Shown: positions 15,582-23,689, numbered from the stretch's first letter. The stretch is 35,617 bases of DNA from Equadaptatus sp045642025 (GCA_045642025.1 JAZUIB010000039.1:1-35617); one strand, 5' to 3'. Notes: generated from the letters alone by a model not told the origin. Numbers and translations: made by a program.

Positions 15582-16529
15582 ATGAAGAAATTCCCGTTTT
15601 TTCTGCCATTTGCAGCATGCCCCGGACGGTGTGTATACTGCAATCAGAACAAAATAACCGGCGCGGAAAAAATTCCCGATGCTGCTTTTGTCCGCGCTGC
15701 GCTTGCAGAACTTACCGAGCCGCGGGAAATTTGTTTTTTCGGTGGCTCCTTTTTGCGTTTTCCGTTAGATACTGTAAAAGCCTATCTCGATGCGGTTGTC
15801 CAAACTGCTCCAAACGGCAGTTGTGTTCGTTTTTCCACCTATCCCAACGACCTTGACGATGACACCGTATGTGATTTGCTGAAAAATTATCCAATCAGCT
15901 GTGCCGAACTCGGAATACAGTCTCTTGACGCTCAGGTGCTTCGCGCATGCAAAAGAGAGCTGAACCCGCGCAACGTTCTGAAAAGTGTTGCCCATGCGGC
16001 TGCAGAAGGCTTTCCTCTCGGTGTGCAGCTTATGATAGGGCTTCCCGGACAAACGCGGGAAAGTTCGCTTTCCGACCTTGAAAAACTTACTGAAATCAAA
16101 GGCAGAAACATCTGGGACCTAAGAATTTATCCCTGCCTTGTTATCGAAGGTACAGAGCTCGCCAATATGCTTTCCGACGGGCGCTACACACCGTTGACCG
16201 TAGAAAGAGCTGTTTCATGGGGAGGAGAACTGCTTGAGAGCGCGCAAGAAAAAGGCTTCAACATTATACGTGTAGGACTACAGGAAACAGATACTCTTGC
16301 CCAGTCAGTTATCGGAGGTCCGCACCACCCCGCGCTAGGAGAGCTGATTATGGCAGAAGCGGCAGTTCGCAGACTGATGAAAGAAAATCCCAGCGGTCCA
16401 TGGCAGATACACAAAACTGATATTTCAAAGTTCAGCGGACATGATAATTTTGGTTACAGACTGCTTTCACAACACACAGGAATAACAATTGACGAAATTA
16501 AACATCTGATAAGTTTTATACAGCAATAA
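15582..16529 (+). CDS. Radical SAM protein, Elp3-like without acetyltransferase domain
   Basis: 315 aa. ATG at 15582 has AAGGAG eight bases upstream; the longer frame from 15444 runs back over the divergent gene and is rejected. The iron-sulfur motif is CPGRCVYC (Cys13, Cys17, Cys20), followed by FFGGSF (52-57, the SAM-binding GGS), ELGIQSLD (109-116) and MIGLPGQT (151-158). The C-terminal part (RVGLQETD, then GGPHHPALGELI) matches the Elp3/HemN-like radical SAM group, but there is no GNAT domain as in Elp3. The substrate is unknown; tRNA or other RNA modification is a family-based guess. It is divergent from the transglycosylase gene and ends at a strong terminator. Confidence 0.87.
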   Translation: MKKFPFFLPFAACPGRCVYCNQNKITGAEKIPDAAFVRAALAELTEPREICFFGGSFLRFPLDTVKAYLDAVVQTAPNGSCVRFSTYPNDLDDDTVCDLLKNYPISCAELGIQSLDAQVLRACKRELNPRNVLKSVAHAAAEGFPLGVQLMIGLPGQTRESSLSDLEKLTEIKGRNIWDLRIYPCLVIEGTELANMLSDGRYTPLTVERAVSWGGELLESAQEKGFNIIRVGLQETDTLAQSVIGGPHHPALGELIMAEAAVRRLMKENPSGPWQIHKTDISKFSGHDNFGYRLLSQHTGITIDEIKHLISFIQQ

Positions 16530-16538
16530 CGTATATAA

Positions 16539-16571
16539 GATGCCTGCTATCTCTCGGGGCATCATTTTTTT
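16539..16571 (+). terminator. Intrinsic terminator after radical SAM gene
   Basis: GATGCC (16539-16544) pairs with GGCATC (16558-16563) and is followed by ATTTTTTT. It lies 10 bp beyond the stop codon. Confidence 0.85.
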
Positions 16572-16777
16572 ACAGAATAACATCAAAATAAGTCAATTTC
16601 TCCAATCTCATTATCCATAGATCAAATTTATCCAATTTCCCTGCCTTTAACACCATAAAGGTCGTTCACAACTGCGCAGAGACACATTTCTGCTCCACCA
16701 TAGCTTTTTGGTATATTTTTTTTGAACTTTTAAAAATATCATCTGATTTGTAATTACCGCTTGCGCCTTTTATGCCT
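16572..16777. other. Gene-free stretch before trpS
   Basis: AT-rich intergenic DNA with no plausible frame. I looked for a T-box leader (its AGGGTGGNACCGCG-type antiterminator sequence) because trpS follows, and did not find one; nothing else is recognisable. Confidence 0.6.
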
Positions 16778-16806
16778 TTGCCATAAATCAAAATACGATA
16801 TAAAAT
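16778..16806 (+). promoter_or_regulatory. Predicted promoter for trpS
   Basis: TTGCCA (16778-16783) and TAAAAT (16801-16806) are separated by 17 bases. Transcription would begin near 16813, giving a short leader of about 30 bases with AAAGGAGG before the ATG at 16845. Confidence 0.5.
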
Positions 16807-16844
16807 ATGTCAGTTATGATAAACAGCTAAAGGAGGCTGACTGA

Positions 16845-17903
16845 ATGAGCAAGATTATACTTACCGGCGACAGGCCGACCGGAAAACTTCACATAGGACA
16901 CTACGTAGGTTCTCTAAGAGAAAGAGTCCGCCATCAGAATTCAGGGCTTTACGACAAAATTTTCGTATTCCTCGCAGACGCGCAGGCGCTCACAGACAAT
17001 TTCGACAATCCTGAAAAAATACGCGCAAACATAGGTGAAGTAGCGCTTGACTACCTTGCGGTCGGACTTGACCCCGCAAAATCGACAATTTTCATCCAGT
17101 CGCAGATTTCAGAGCTCACGGAGCTTGCTTTTTACTATATGAATCTCGTCACCGTAGCGCGCGTACAGCGCAATCCAACGGTCAAAGCCGAAATTCAGAT
17201 GAGGAATTTCGAAGCGAACATTCCCGTCGGCTTCTTCACCTACCCGATCAGCCAGGCGGCAGACATCACGGCGTTCAAGGCGACAACTGTACCCGCAGGC
17301 GAAGACCAGAAGCCGATGATTGAGCAGACACGCGAAATTGTGCGCAAATTCAACGAAATTTACGCGCCGGTTCTCGTTGAGCCGGATATTCTTCTTCCGA
17401 CACAGGCAGTCTGCCTCAGACTCCCTGGCACCGACGGAAAAGCAAAGATGAGTAAATCACTCGGCAACTGCATCTATCTCGCAGACGAAGCGGATGAAAT
17501 TAAACAGAAGGTTATGTCGATGTACACAGATCCGCTGCACCTCAAGGTTTCAGACCCCGGGCATCTTGAAGGCAACACCTGCTTTATCTACCTTGACGCT
17601 TTCTGCAAGCCGGAGCATTTTGAACGCTATCTGCCCGATTATCAGAGCCTTGACGAGCTCAAAGCACACTACACAAAAGGCGGACTCGGCGACATGAAGG
17701 TCAAACGTTTCCTCAATGAAATTCTGAACGAGGAACTCACGCCTATCCGCGAACACAGAAAAGAATTCGCCAAAGATATGGGCGAAATCTACGCAATGCT
17801 TAAAGAAGGCAGCGACGCGGCGCGCGAAGTCGCGGCTTCAACGCTTTCAGACGTTAAACGCGCGATGAAAATCGACTATTTCGGAGAAAACACACTATGC
17901 TGA
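16845..17903 (+). CDS. trpS: Tryptophanyl-tRNA synthetase
   Basis: Class I aminoacyl-tRNA synthetase charging tRNA-Trp in the cytoplasm. 352 aa, near the usual 330-350. GDRPTGKLHIGHYVGSL contains the HIGH signature (16-19) and DGKAKMSKSLGN contains KMSKS (201-205); the tryptophan pocket AGEDQKPMIEQTREI is present (151-165). ATG at 16845 follows a strong AAAGGAGG. The GDRPTGKLHIGHY form belongs to a group of TrpRS that opens with TGDRPTG rather than SGIQPTG. The last seven bases overlap the start of a membrane protein gene, so the two are translationally coupled. It is the clearest housekeeping gene in the window. Confidence 0.97.
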   Translation: MSKIILTGDRPTGKLHIGHYVGSLRERVRHQNSGLYDKIFVFLADAQALTDNFDNPEKIRANIGEVALDYLAVGLDPAKSTIFIQSQISELTELAFYYMNLVTVARVQRNPTVKAEIQMRNFEANIPVGFFTYPISQAADITAFKATTVPAGEDQKPMIEQTREIVRKFNEIYAPVLVEPDILLPTQAVCLRLPGTDGKAKMSKSLGNCIYLADEADEIKQKVMSMYTDPLHLKVSDPGHLEGNTCFIYLDAFCKPEHFERYLPDYQSLDELKAHYTKGGLGDMKVKRFLNEILNEELTPIREHRKEFAKDMGEIYAMLKEGSDAAREVAASTLSDVKRAMKIDYFGENTLC

Positions 17904-18547
17904 AACGTCTTGCGAACTACCTCATCGGACTTCTAATAATCGCGCTCGGCATCAACATCTCAAAACTTTCGGGGCTGGGCATATCCCCCGTCAGTTCCGT
18001 TCCGCGCGCTCTTGAAGTCGTTTTCGGCTTCAGCCTCGGTCAGATGGTCATGGTCATCTACTGTTTGCTTGTAGCGGCGCAGTTTATCGTGCTGCGCAAA
18101 AAATTCAATTTTATGAACGTACTCGGAATTCCCCTTGCGATAGTATTTGGCTTTATGGTTGACCTTGTCGGAATAGACCCCAACGCTTTCGGACACCTTC
18201 TCGCAGGCTTTCCGAAGCCGGGGTGCTACGCAATGCGCTTTGTTTACCTCGCGGCAAGCATAGTGATAATCGGAATCGGCGTTTATGCTTATCTCAAGCC
18301 GAAGCTCGTACCGATGCCCGCGGAAGGTCTTGCTCTGGCGATTTCAACAACTACGGGAAAAGTTTTCGGAGACTGCAAAACCGCGGTTGACGTCAGCCTT
18401 ATAACGCTCGCTCTGCTTATACAGCTGATATTCCTCGGCGGTTTTTCATCATTTACGGGCGGAAACATAGTCATACGCGAAGGCACAGTGCTTTCAGCGC
18501 TCTGCGTCGGACAGGTTGTTAAGTTCCTGAATAAAAAACTCGGTTAA
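17897..18547 (+). CDS. YczE/YitT-like membrane protein (DUF6198-type)
   Basis: 216 aa, five to six membrane helices, with the opening pattern LANYLIGLLIIALGINISKLSGLGISPVSS that is typical of the YczE/YyaS/YitT-like group of small membrane proteins. Function is unknown in the family. The start ATG at 17897 overlaps the trpS stop (ATGCTGA), which indicates coupled translation with TrpRS, though this may only be expression convenience. A mid-protein segment MPAEGLALAISTTTGKVFGDCKT is the conserved inter-helix loop. It ends at a strong terminator 16 bp downstream. Confidence 0.82.
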   Translation: MLKRLANYLIGLLIIALGINISKLSGLGISPVSSVPRALEVVFGFSLGQMVMVIYCLLVAAQFIVLRKKFNFMNVLGIPLAIVFGFMVDLVGIDPNAFGHLLAGFPKPGCYAMRFVYLAASIVIIGIGVYAYLKPKLVPMPAEGLALAISTTTGKVFGDCKTAVDVSLITLALLIQLIFLGGFSSFTGGNIVIREGTVLSALCVGQVVKFLNKKLG

Positions 18548-18563
18548 ACCTGTATTTGCAGCG

Positions 18564-18594
18564 AAAAAGATGCTGGGACAGGCATCTTTTTTTT
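18564..18594. terminator. Intrinsic terminator after trpS operon
   Basis: AAAAAGATGC (18564-18573) pairs with GCATCTTTTT (18582-18591) and runs into an eight-base T-tract. The A-run on the other side gives a T-tract for the convergent xthA as well, so it may work in both directions. Confidence 0.88.
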
Positions 18595-18628
18595 GCGTTT
18601 TAGATATAAATTGCATACAATTTATATG

Positions 18629-19432
18629 TTACAATTCAAAGTCCGCAATCACCGCCGTGTGGTCTGACGGTTTTTCCATCGCTCTCAGTCTGCGTTCAAC
18701 GACAACGCCCCTGCACGCGTCCGCAACTTTTTTCGTGCCGAGCAGATGGTCTATTCTCCAGCCTATATTGCGTTCAAGCGAATTTTTGACACGGTAGTCC
18801 CAAAAGGTAAATTCTCCCGCGTTCGGTCTGTGCTGCCTGAATATGTCGGTAAGTCCAAACTCCATAACGTCAGTCAGAGCGTCCTTGACCTCCTGCGTGA
18901 AACAGACGTGTTCTTTTTTTCCCTTGGGATTCGCAATGTCCATGTCGCAGCGCGCTACGTTAAGGTCTCCAACCCAGAGCAGTTTATCTTCCGGTGTGTA
19001 TTTTGTCTTAAACAGTTTTTTCAGCCGAGCGAAAAAGCGCAGTTTGTACGGATAATCAGGGTGCGTAATTTCTTTTCCCTGCGGCACGTAGCTGTTCACA
19101 AGGTTAAAATCGCCGAAACGGACACGGACAACACGCGCGTTTTCAGACTCTTCGCGCCCCTCCTCCGGTTCGTCTTCAAGTCCGAAATGCACTTCGTCAG
19201 GCGCTGTGCGTGAAATTACCGCAACGCCGTTGTAGCTTTTCATACCTCTGAAATTGCAGACGTAGCCAAGCTGTTCGAAATCCGAACGGGGAAACTCAGC
19301 GTCAACACATTTTGTTTCCTGAAAGCATACCACGTCGGGCGCGCCGACTTCCGAAAGCCATTGTTTCAGCACAGGCATACGGCTGCGCACGGAATTTACG
19401 TTGAATGTTGCTATTTTCAGTATAGTTGTCAT
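18629..19432 (-). CDS. xthA: Exodeoxyribonuclease III (AP endonuclease)
   Basis: Base-excision repair enzyme cutting at abasic sites and degrading DNA from 3' ends. 267 aa, the normal length. Motifs of the exonuclease III fold: ATFNVNSVRSR (8-18), CFQETK (with metal-binding Glu), NSYVPQG, GDLNVA (Asp and Asn of the active site), WRIDHLL (catalytic Asp) and PSDHTAVIADF at the C-terminus (Asp-His). The ribosome site is a poor GGGGG run about eight bases before the ATG. Single gene, divergent from isoaspartyl dipeptidase and convergent with the trpS operon. No unusual features. Confidence 0.95.
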   Translation of the reverse strand: MTTILKIATFNVNSVRSRMPVLKQWLSEVGAPDVVCFQETKCVDAEFPRSDFEQLGYVCNFRGMKSYNGVAVISRTAPDEVHFGLEDEPEEGREESENARVVRVRFGDFNLVNSYVPQGKEITHPDYPYKLRFFARLKKLFKTKYTPEDKLLWVGDLNVARCDMDIANPKGKKEHVCFTQEVKDALTDVMEFGLTDIFRQHRPNAGEFTFWDYRVKNSLERNIGWRIDHLLGTKKVADACRGVVVERRLRAMEKPSDHTAVIADFEL

Positions 19433-19548
19433 TTTTATGCCCCCGTACGAGTATTTTGTTTCAAATCCTGCCTTACGGTATATAATAACACCGTTAGTCT
19501 GTTATAAAGAATTTTTCTGACAGCCATTTATATTTACGGGGTGAAAAA

Positions 19549-20682
19549 ATGTTTCTCAAACTTATTAGAAATGTTACCGCATACCGCGGAGGACAGTGGA
19601 AAAAAAGCGACATTCTTGTCGCGGACAAAAAAATTGAAGCCGTTGAAGACTCAATAACTTTCAACTATCCGGATACAGAAATTTTTGACGGCCGCGGACA
19701 ATTCGCCGTTCCCGGATACATTGACCAGCACGTGCATATTACCGGCGGCGGCGGCGAAGGCAGTTTCATAACACAGGTGCCTTCTCTCAAATTCAGCGAG
19801 CCGGTCAAAGCCGGTGTTACAACATTGGTCGGCGTGCTCGGCACTGACGGCACCACACGCAGTGTAGGCAGTCTCGTTGCAAAAACAAAAGCATTCAACG
19901 AATACGGGCTCACAGCCTTCTGTCTCACCGGAAATTATAATTACCCCAGTCCTACTCTGACAGGATCAGTGCTTGATGACATTGTATATGTAGATGTTAT
20001 TATCGGCGTAAAAATAGCAATAAGCGACCACCGCAGCGCAAATATGACAAAAGAATCCCTCATCAAACTCGCGTCCGATGCACGCGTTGCAGGACTCCTG
20101 TCGGGTAAACCGGGTGTTGTACATCTTCACACCGGCATGGGCAAAGCAAAACTTGACATGCTTTTTGAGATAGCAGATGAAACAGAAATCCCGATCACAA
20201 CTTTCCGTCCTACGCATCTTGCGCCGAAATATGACGCAGCAATACGCTGGGCAAAGCGCGGCGGATATATCGATTTCACCTGCGACCCTGACGATATGCA
20301 AAACAGAATACGTCTTATTGCCGATGCACTTGACGAAGCACCGGAAGGCACTCTCTCGCTCAGCACGGACAGCAACGGAAGCATGCCAGTGTGGAATAAC
20401 AAAAAAGAAATGACAGGTATAACAGCGGGCAGAATCAGCGCTCTGCATGACACAATTAAAGCAATGACAACACTCATGCCGCTTGAAAAAGCACTGCTGC
20501 CGGTGACAAAAAATATCGCGGCAGCTCTCGGACTATATCCCAAAAAAGGCTGCCTTGCGACAGGAAGCGACGCAGACATTCAGCTCATCGACGACAGCCT
20601 CACGCTCACAACACTTTTCGCAAACGGGCAGTGCATGATGCGAGATAACGAAATACTTGCAAAGGCATATTTTGAATATTAA
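19549..20682 (+). CDS. iadA: Isoaspartyl dipeptidase (beta-aspartyl peptidase)
   Basis: Zinc amidohydrolase cleaving beta-aspartyl dipeptides left after degradation of damaged proteins. 377 aa, close to E. coli IadA. DQHVHITGGGGEG (59-71) is the diagnostic motif with metal His61 and His63; the carboxylated Lys is in GVKIAISDH (Lys155); further metal ligands are in VHLHTG (His194) and PTHL (His223); the catalytic Asp is in STDSNG (Asp274). ATG at 19549 follows GGGGTG. A TATAAT lies at 19481-19486, a likely -10. A lysine-riboswitch-controlled carrier gene follows with its own promoter. Aspartate released here feeds the same pool as the asparaginase product. Confidence 0.95.
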   Translation: MFLKLIRNVTAYRGGQWKKSDILVADKKIEAVEDSITFNYPDTEIFDGRGQFAVPGYIDQHVHITGGGGEGSFITQVPSLKFSEPVKAGVTTLVGVLGTDGTTRSVGSLVAKTKAFNEYGLTAFCLTGNYNYPSPTLTGSVLDDIVYVDVIIGVKIAISDHRSANMTKESLIKLASDARVAGLLSGKPGVVHLHTGMGKAKLDMLFEIADETEIPITTFRPTHLAPKYDAAIRWAKRGGYIDFTCDPDDMQNRIRLIADALDEAPEGTLSLSTDSNGSMPVWNNKKEMTGITAGRISALHDTIKAMTTLMPLEKALLPVTKNIAAALGLYPKKGCLATGSDADIQLIDDSLTLTTLFANGQCMMRDNEILAKAYFEY

Positions 20683-20714
20683 GGGCAATAACTAGGAGAT
20701 ATTTTGTTTAATCG

Positions 20715-20743
20715 TTGTGCCGTAAGCAAAACCGTGCTATAAT
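20715..20743 (+). promoter_or_regulatory. Promoter of the lysine-riboswitch/YfcC transcript
   Basis: TTGTGC (20715-20720), 17-base spacer, perfect TATAAT (20738-20743) with an extended TGC before it. Transcription would start near 20750, just upstream of the lysine aptamer. Confidence 0.75.
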
Positions 20744-20763
20744 CGCCAAGTTATAACTGAATA

Positions 20764-20938
20764 TTGCTAAAGGATAGAGGAGCAGTTGTCAAAAGTACCG
20801 ACGGTGCAAAAGGCATCGCAAAGCCGTTGCCGTTGTGAAAGGGGCCGCTGCCGAAGGCAGAATTTTGCGGACTCTGCCCGGGCAACCGGATAACATCCGT
20901 TTGACTGTCGCTTTTGCGGAGAGCTATGTATTAGTCAA
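20764..20938 (+). promoter_or_regulatory. Lysine riboswitch (L-box)
   Basis: The conserved L-box blocks appear in order: GATAGAGGAGC, AAAAGTACCGACGG, GTGAAAGGGGCCGCTGCCGAAGG split over the core, GACTGTC, and GGAGAGCTATGTA. This is the same order and spelling as the B. subtilis lysC leader (GATAGAGGTGC, AAGAGTA, GCCGAAG, GGCTGTC, GGAGGGCTAT). ATTGCTAA and TTAGTCAAAAT can close P1. It is followed by an intrinsic terminator at 20962-20994 and then the YfcC-family carrier, so lysine should switch the carrier off. Confidence 0.93.
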
Positions 20939-20961
20939 AATTCCATCAAAGGAGTTTATCG

Positions 20962-20994
20962 CAGCCGATGCAAAAGCAGCGGCTGTTTTATTTA
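20962..20994 (+). terminator. Riboswitch expression-platform terminator
   Basis: CAGCCG (20962-20967) pairs with CGGCTG (20980-20985), with an inner TGC-AAAA-GCA stem, then TTTTATTTA. It is placed 24 bases after the L-box P1, as expected for a lysine-dependent terminator. Confidence 0.85.
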
Positions 20995-21070
20995 GGCAGT
21001 CCGTAAAGCAAAGCTATAACAGTAATTCATTTAGCGTTCAGCTAAACTAAACTCTAAGGGGGAGTAACAA

Positions 21071-22486
21071 ATGGCAGAACAGGCAAAGAAGAAATTCGCG
21101 TTTCCGAATACCTGGATCATCATTGCGGCAATGATTGCAATTACCGCAATACTCAGTTGGATTGTACCGTCCGGCAGTTACGACTATCAAGAAATCGACG
21201 TCAACGGTAAAATGCGTAAGGTCGCAGTTGAAGGCACCTTCAAATTTATCGAAAAAACAGCTGAAGGCGTCAAAACAACAGGATTCCTTGCAACTTTCGG
21301 CGCGCTTTTCAGGGGCTGCGTTGACGCGGCAGGGATCTTCTTCGTAATGATTTTCTGCTCAGGCACCTTCGGTGTTATGGTCAAAACAGGTGCTTTCCAC
21401 GCAGGAATCGGCTCAGTCCTCAAAAAATTCGGCAGCAAATCACTTTGGGTTGTTCCCATTCTCATGGTGCTTTTCGGAATAGGCGGCTCCGCTTTCGGTA
21501 TGCTTTCAGAATTTTACGGCTTCTACCCGCTCATCGTCGGACTCGGAATTGCAATGGGCTACGATGCAATGTTTGGTTTTGCTATTCTCGCGCTCGGCGA
21601 ATACATCGGCTTTATGGCAGCAACGCTTAACCCGTACACAGTTGCTATAGCGCAGTCAATCTCCGGTCTTCCTCTCTACTCTGCAACACCGTTCCGCGTT
21701 ATCTGTTTCGTAGTATTCATGGCGGCTTCGGCGGCATATCTCATCCGCTACGGCATTAAATACAAAAAAGACCCGATGATTTCACCTGTTTATGGGCTGA
21801 CATCACCGCACGCTTTTACAAGCGACTCACTTGACGAATACAAATTTGACGGCAGGACCGCACTTGTACTTATTGACCTCGTCGTAACACTCTTCATACT
21901 AATGTACGGTCTCATTAAAAAAGGCTGGGACTATCCGGAACTCTGCGGACTTTTCACAATCATGTCAATAGTCGCTGCGGCAATTATGGGCTGGAGTCCT
22001 AACAAATACTGCGACGAATTCACGGCAAGCGCGAAAACAATCTTATGGGGCGCAATGCTCACTGGTTTGGCAAAAGGTATTATGGTTGTTATGCAGGACG
22101 CGAAAATCATCGACACAATCATCTATGCCCTCACCAACCTGCTCAGAGGCGCACCGCACTGGGTATCTGCACAACTTATGCTCTTCGTTCAGACACTCAT
22201 AAACTTCCCTGTTTCCTCAGGCTCAGGACAGGCAGCAGTCACAATGCCGATTATGGCTCCGCTTGCGGACAACCTCGGACTTTCACGCCAAGTCGCCTGC
22301 CTTGCCTTCCAGTTCGGCGACGGACTCAGCAACCTTCTCTGGCCGACAGGCGGCTGCGTTATCATCTGCGGTATCGCAGGCATTCCTTACGAAAAATGGC
22401 TCAAATGGTTTATACCTCTCTGCGGCATGCTCTATGTGCTCCAAATGATTATGCTCCAGATTGCGGTCATAATCGGACTCGAATAA
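21071..22486 (+). CDS. YfcC-family basic amino acid carrier, probable lysine importer
   Basis: 471-aa multi-pass membrane protein of the YfcC/ArcD-like branch of the ion transporter superfamily. Typical segments are seen: an N-terminal PNTWIIIAAMIAITAILSWIVPSG, then the soluble loop with VEGTFKFIE, FGIGGSAFGMLSEFYGFYPL (about 139-158), LNPYTVAIAQSISGLPLYS (about 187-205), and the C-terminal NFPVSSGSGQAAVTMPIMAPLAD and DGLSNLLWPTGG that form the inverted-repeat hairpins. AGGGGGAG lies before the ATG at 21071. YfcC substrates are poorly defined in general; here the lysine riboswitch upstream points to lysine uptake. It follows iadA in the same direction but has its own promoter, and ends at a 17-bp hairpin. 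Confidence 0.9.
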   Translation: MAEQAKKKFAFPNTWIIIAAMIAITAILSWIVPSGSYDYQEIDVNGKMRKVAVEGTFKFIEKTAEGVKTTGFLATFGALFRGCVDAAGIFFVMIFCSGTFGVMVKTGAFHAGIGSVLKKFGSKSLWVVPILMVLFGIGGSAFGMLSEFYGFYPLIVGLGIAMGYDAMFGFAILALGEYIGFMAATLNPYTVAIAQSISGLPLYSATPFRVICFVVFMAASAAYLIRYGIKYKKDPMISPVYGLTSPHAFTSDSLDEYKFDGRTALVLIDLVVTLFILMYGLIKKGWDYPELCGLFTIMSIVAAAIMGWSPNKYCDEFTASAKTILWGAMLTGLAKGIMVVMQDAKIIDTIIYALTNLLRGAPHWVSAQLMLFVQTLINFPVSSGSGQAAVTMPIMAPLADNLGLSRQVACLAFQFGDGLSNLLWPTGGCVIICGIAGIPYEKWLKWFIPLCGMLYVLQMIMLQIAVIIGLE

Positions 22487-22490
22487 ACAC

Positions 22491-22528
22491 AACATAAACA
22501 GGCGCCCGCAAGGGCGCCTGTTTATGTT
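22491..22528 (+). terminator. Perfect 17-bp hairpin after the YfcC-family gene
   Basis: 22491-22507 pairs fully with 22512-22528 around a GCAA tetraloop; the GC core is GGCGCCC/GGGCGCC. The T-tract is interrupted, but the hairpin starts five bases past the stop codon. Confidence 0.8.
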
Positions 22529-22807
22529 ACAACCGTAAAGCGCAAATTTTAGATTGCAGTTTACAGACCGTTCGTTTACGAGTTTTGCTTTGTAGTTCTT
22601 TCTATCTCCTATCTATTGCTACGCTGCCTTCTGCCTGTATTCCAGCTTTTTTATTACCCACTTTGTGAAACATCATGCACCATCCTCAGTCTGGCAGACA
22701 AGTAACACGTTCAGAATGTGTGGCAAGTATATCCTGCACACTCCACAAGAACAAACTGAATAAAAAAATGTGGACTTTCCAAAACCCAGGCTTATTATGT
22801 AGTGTAC

Positions 22808-22980
22808 AAGGAGTATAAAATTGATGAACCATCCGTCATATGTATATCAAGAACAAGCCCCGCAAAAGACGGCACCATTATAGGTTTTAATGGTGAGTCC
22901 TACAGATAGGCTATGATGCCTCTAGATCTTATGGTGGGATTGTGTGTGGCGCATTGGCAGACACGTTATTTGGATTAGAA
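22808..22980 (+). pseudogene. Decayed transposase N-terminus (possibly IS1634-like)
   Basis: After AAGGAG (22808-22813), ATG at 22840 opens MYIKNKPRK. A frameshift then gives DGTIIGFNGESYR, followed by a stop, and another frame gives YGGIVCGALADTLFGLE before a stop. The pattern of a short basic start, a Lys-Asp-Gly turn and then ESYR resembles the N-terminus of IS1634-group transposases as I remember it. At least two frameshifts and several stops mean it cannot be functional. No terminal inverted repeats were identified. Confidence 0.35.
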
Positions 22981-23278
22981 TAGAGCCGAAAACCTATCAG
23001 AATTGTTTTATATACTCAAAATACTAAACAGCTGCATGATGTTGTCGTCGATGTTTTTTCACACGCTGTTTCAAGTGGTGATATTTTCACTTTTCCGTTG
23101 ACGTATCCCGCCATAAGCCGCTTTTGTCTTCTATCAGATTTTTTACTGTGGCACCTCCAATACTGGCAGCCATGGTCGTGTCAAGTCAAAAGAGTTTTGG
23201 TACGGGAAAATTGCGTGCAGGAAAAGCCGCTGCACCTGAAAATCCGCAACATCTAGGGAGGTGCAACAGAATGGAAAA

Positions 23279-23503
23279 TTAAAGATGCTGATTACGCGGA
23301 ATAAACACTAAACATTCATCAGTCAGCGTACTTTCACAGCCGGTAGTTTTATCCTCCGACTGTTTTGTATTCTTAACGTTGCTGCCGTTAAGCGTGTTCC
23401 GCTTTTTCCAAAGTTGTCTCTGTTCACCACTTGAAAAAAGCTGCAAAAACTTGACAAAGCTTGAAAAAATGATAACATTGCTATATGTTTCATTGTGCTT
23501 CAT
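23279..23503 (-). CDS. Possible small 74-aa protein of unknown function
   Basis: ATG at 23503 opens a 74-codon frame (MKHNETYSNVIIFSSF at the start; polar, Lys- and Thr-rich C-terminal half). AAAGGAGG lies upstream but at 16 bases, longer than ideal. I do not recognise the sequence and there is no signal peptide. A hairpin (23537-23559) precedes the ribosome site. The same DNA read on the plus strand carries a promoter-like pair and a terminator, so this frame and the small-RNA reading are competing explanations. Confidence 0.3.
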   Translation of the reverse strand: MKHNETYSNVIIFSSFVKFLQLFSSGEQRQLWKKRNTLNGSNVKNTKQSEDKTTGCESTLTDECLVFIPRNQHL

Positions 23504-23570
23504 TTTGTTTAATTTGAAGCCTCCTTTATTGCAAAGCAGCCGGACCATCGCCCCGGCTGTTTTGTTTTGT
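23485..23570 (+). ncRNA. Possible small RNA with anti-Shine-Dalgarno segment
   Basis: TTGACA (23451-23456), 16-base spacer and TAACAT (23473-23478) would start a transcript near 23485. CAGCCGG (23537-23543) pairs with CCGGCTG (23553-23559) and is followed by TTTTGTTTTG, an intrinsic terminator. The unpaired part includes AAGCCTCCTTTA, complementary to ribosome sites, including 11 consecutive bases of the trpS site. The same C/T-rich run is simply a ribosome site when read on the other strand, so this is tentative. Confidence 0.25.
23537..23570 (+). terminator. Hairpin with T-tract in the gap before thl
   Basis: CAGCCGG/CCGGCTG stem with a nine-base loop, then TTTTGTTTTGT. It would insulate the thl promoter from transcription arriving from the left. 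Confidence 0.65.
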
Positions 23571-23658
23571 CCGTATAGTGTTACGGCATATATCACATAA
23601 GTTTCGTGTTTTTTGTGCCATTTTGTACCGTTTTTATAAAATTTCTGCCCTTTTTGTC

Positions 23659-23687
23659 TTGCTTTTTTGGTTATTTTGTTTTATAAT
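23659..23687 (+). promoter_or_regulatory. Predicted promoter of the butyrate operon
   Basis: TTGCTT (23659-23664), 17-base spacer, perfect TATAAT (23682-23687). Transcription would start near 23694, leaving a leader of about 150 bases before the thl ATG at 23845. A Rex-like operator covers the start site. Confidence 0.62.
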
Positions 23688-23689
23688 GC

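Larger units (their letters stand above)
22529..23658. other. 1.1-kb gene-poor stretch with decayed sequences
   Basis: No intact gene of normal length lies here, although flanking genes are tightly packed. The stretch holds a transposase-like remnant near 22840, many stops in all frames, a possible small ORF on the minus strand (23279-23503), and a promoter-terminator pair on the plus strand (23451-23570). On the minus strand near 23180-23090 a short open piece starting MAASIGGATVKNLIED looks coding-like but is closed by a stop; I cannot place it. The stretch looks like an old insertion site. Confidence 0.6.

Noticed and set aside
16572..16844. Possible T-box leader before trpS
   Set aside because: No T-box antiterminator sequence, specifier loop or leader terminator could be found.
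20835..21050. 71-codon frame upstream of the YfcC-family gene
   Set aside because: It lies over the core of the lysine riboswitch and its terminator; the conserved bases are explained by RNA structure.
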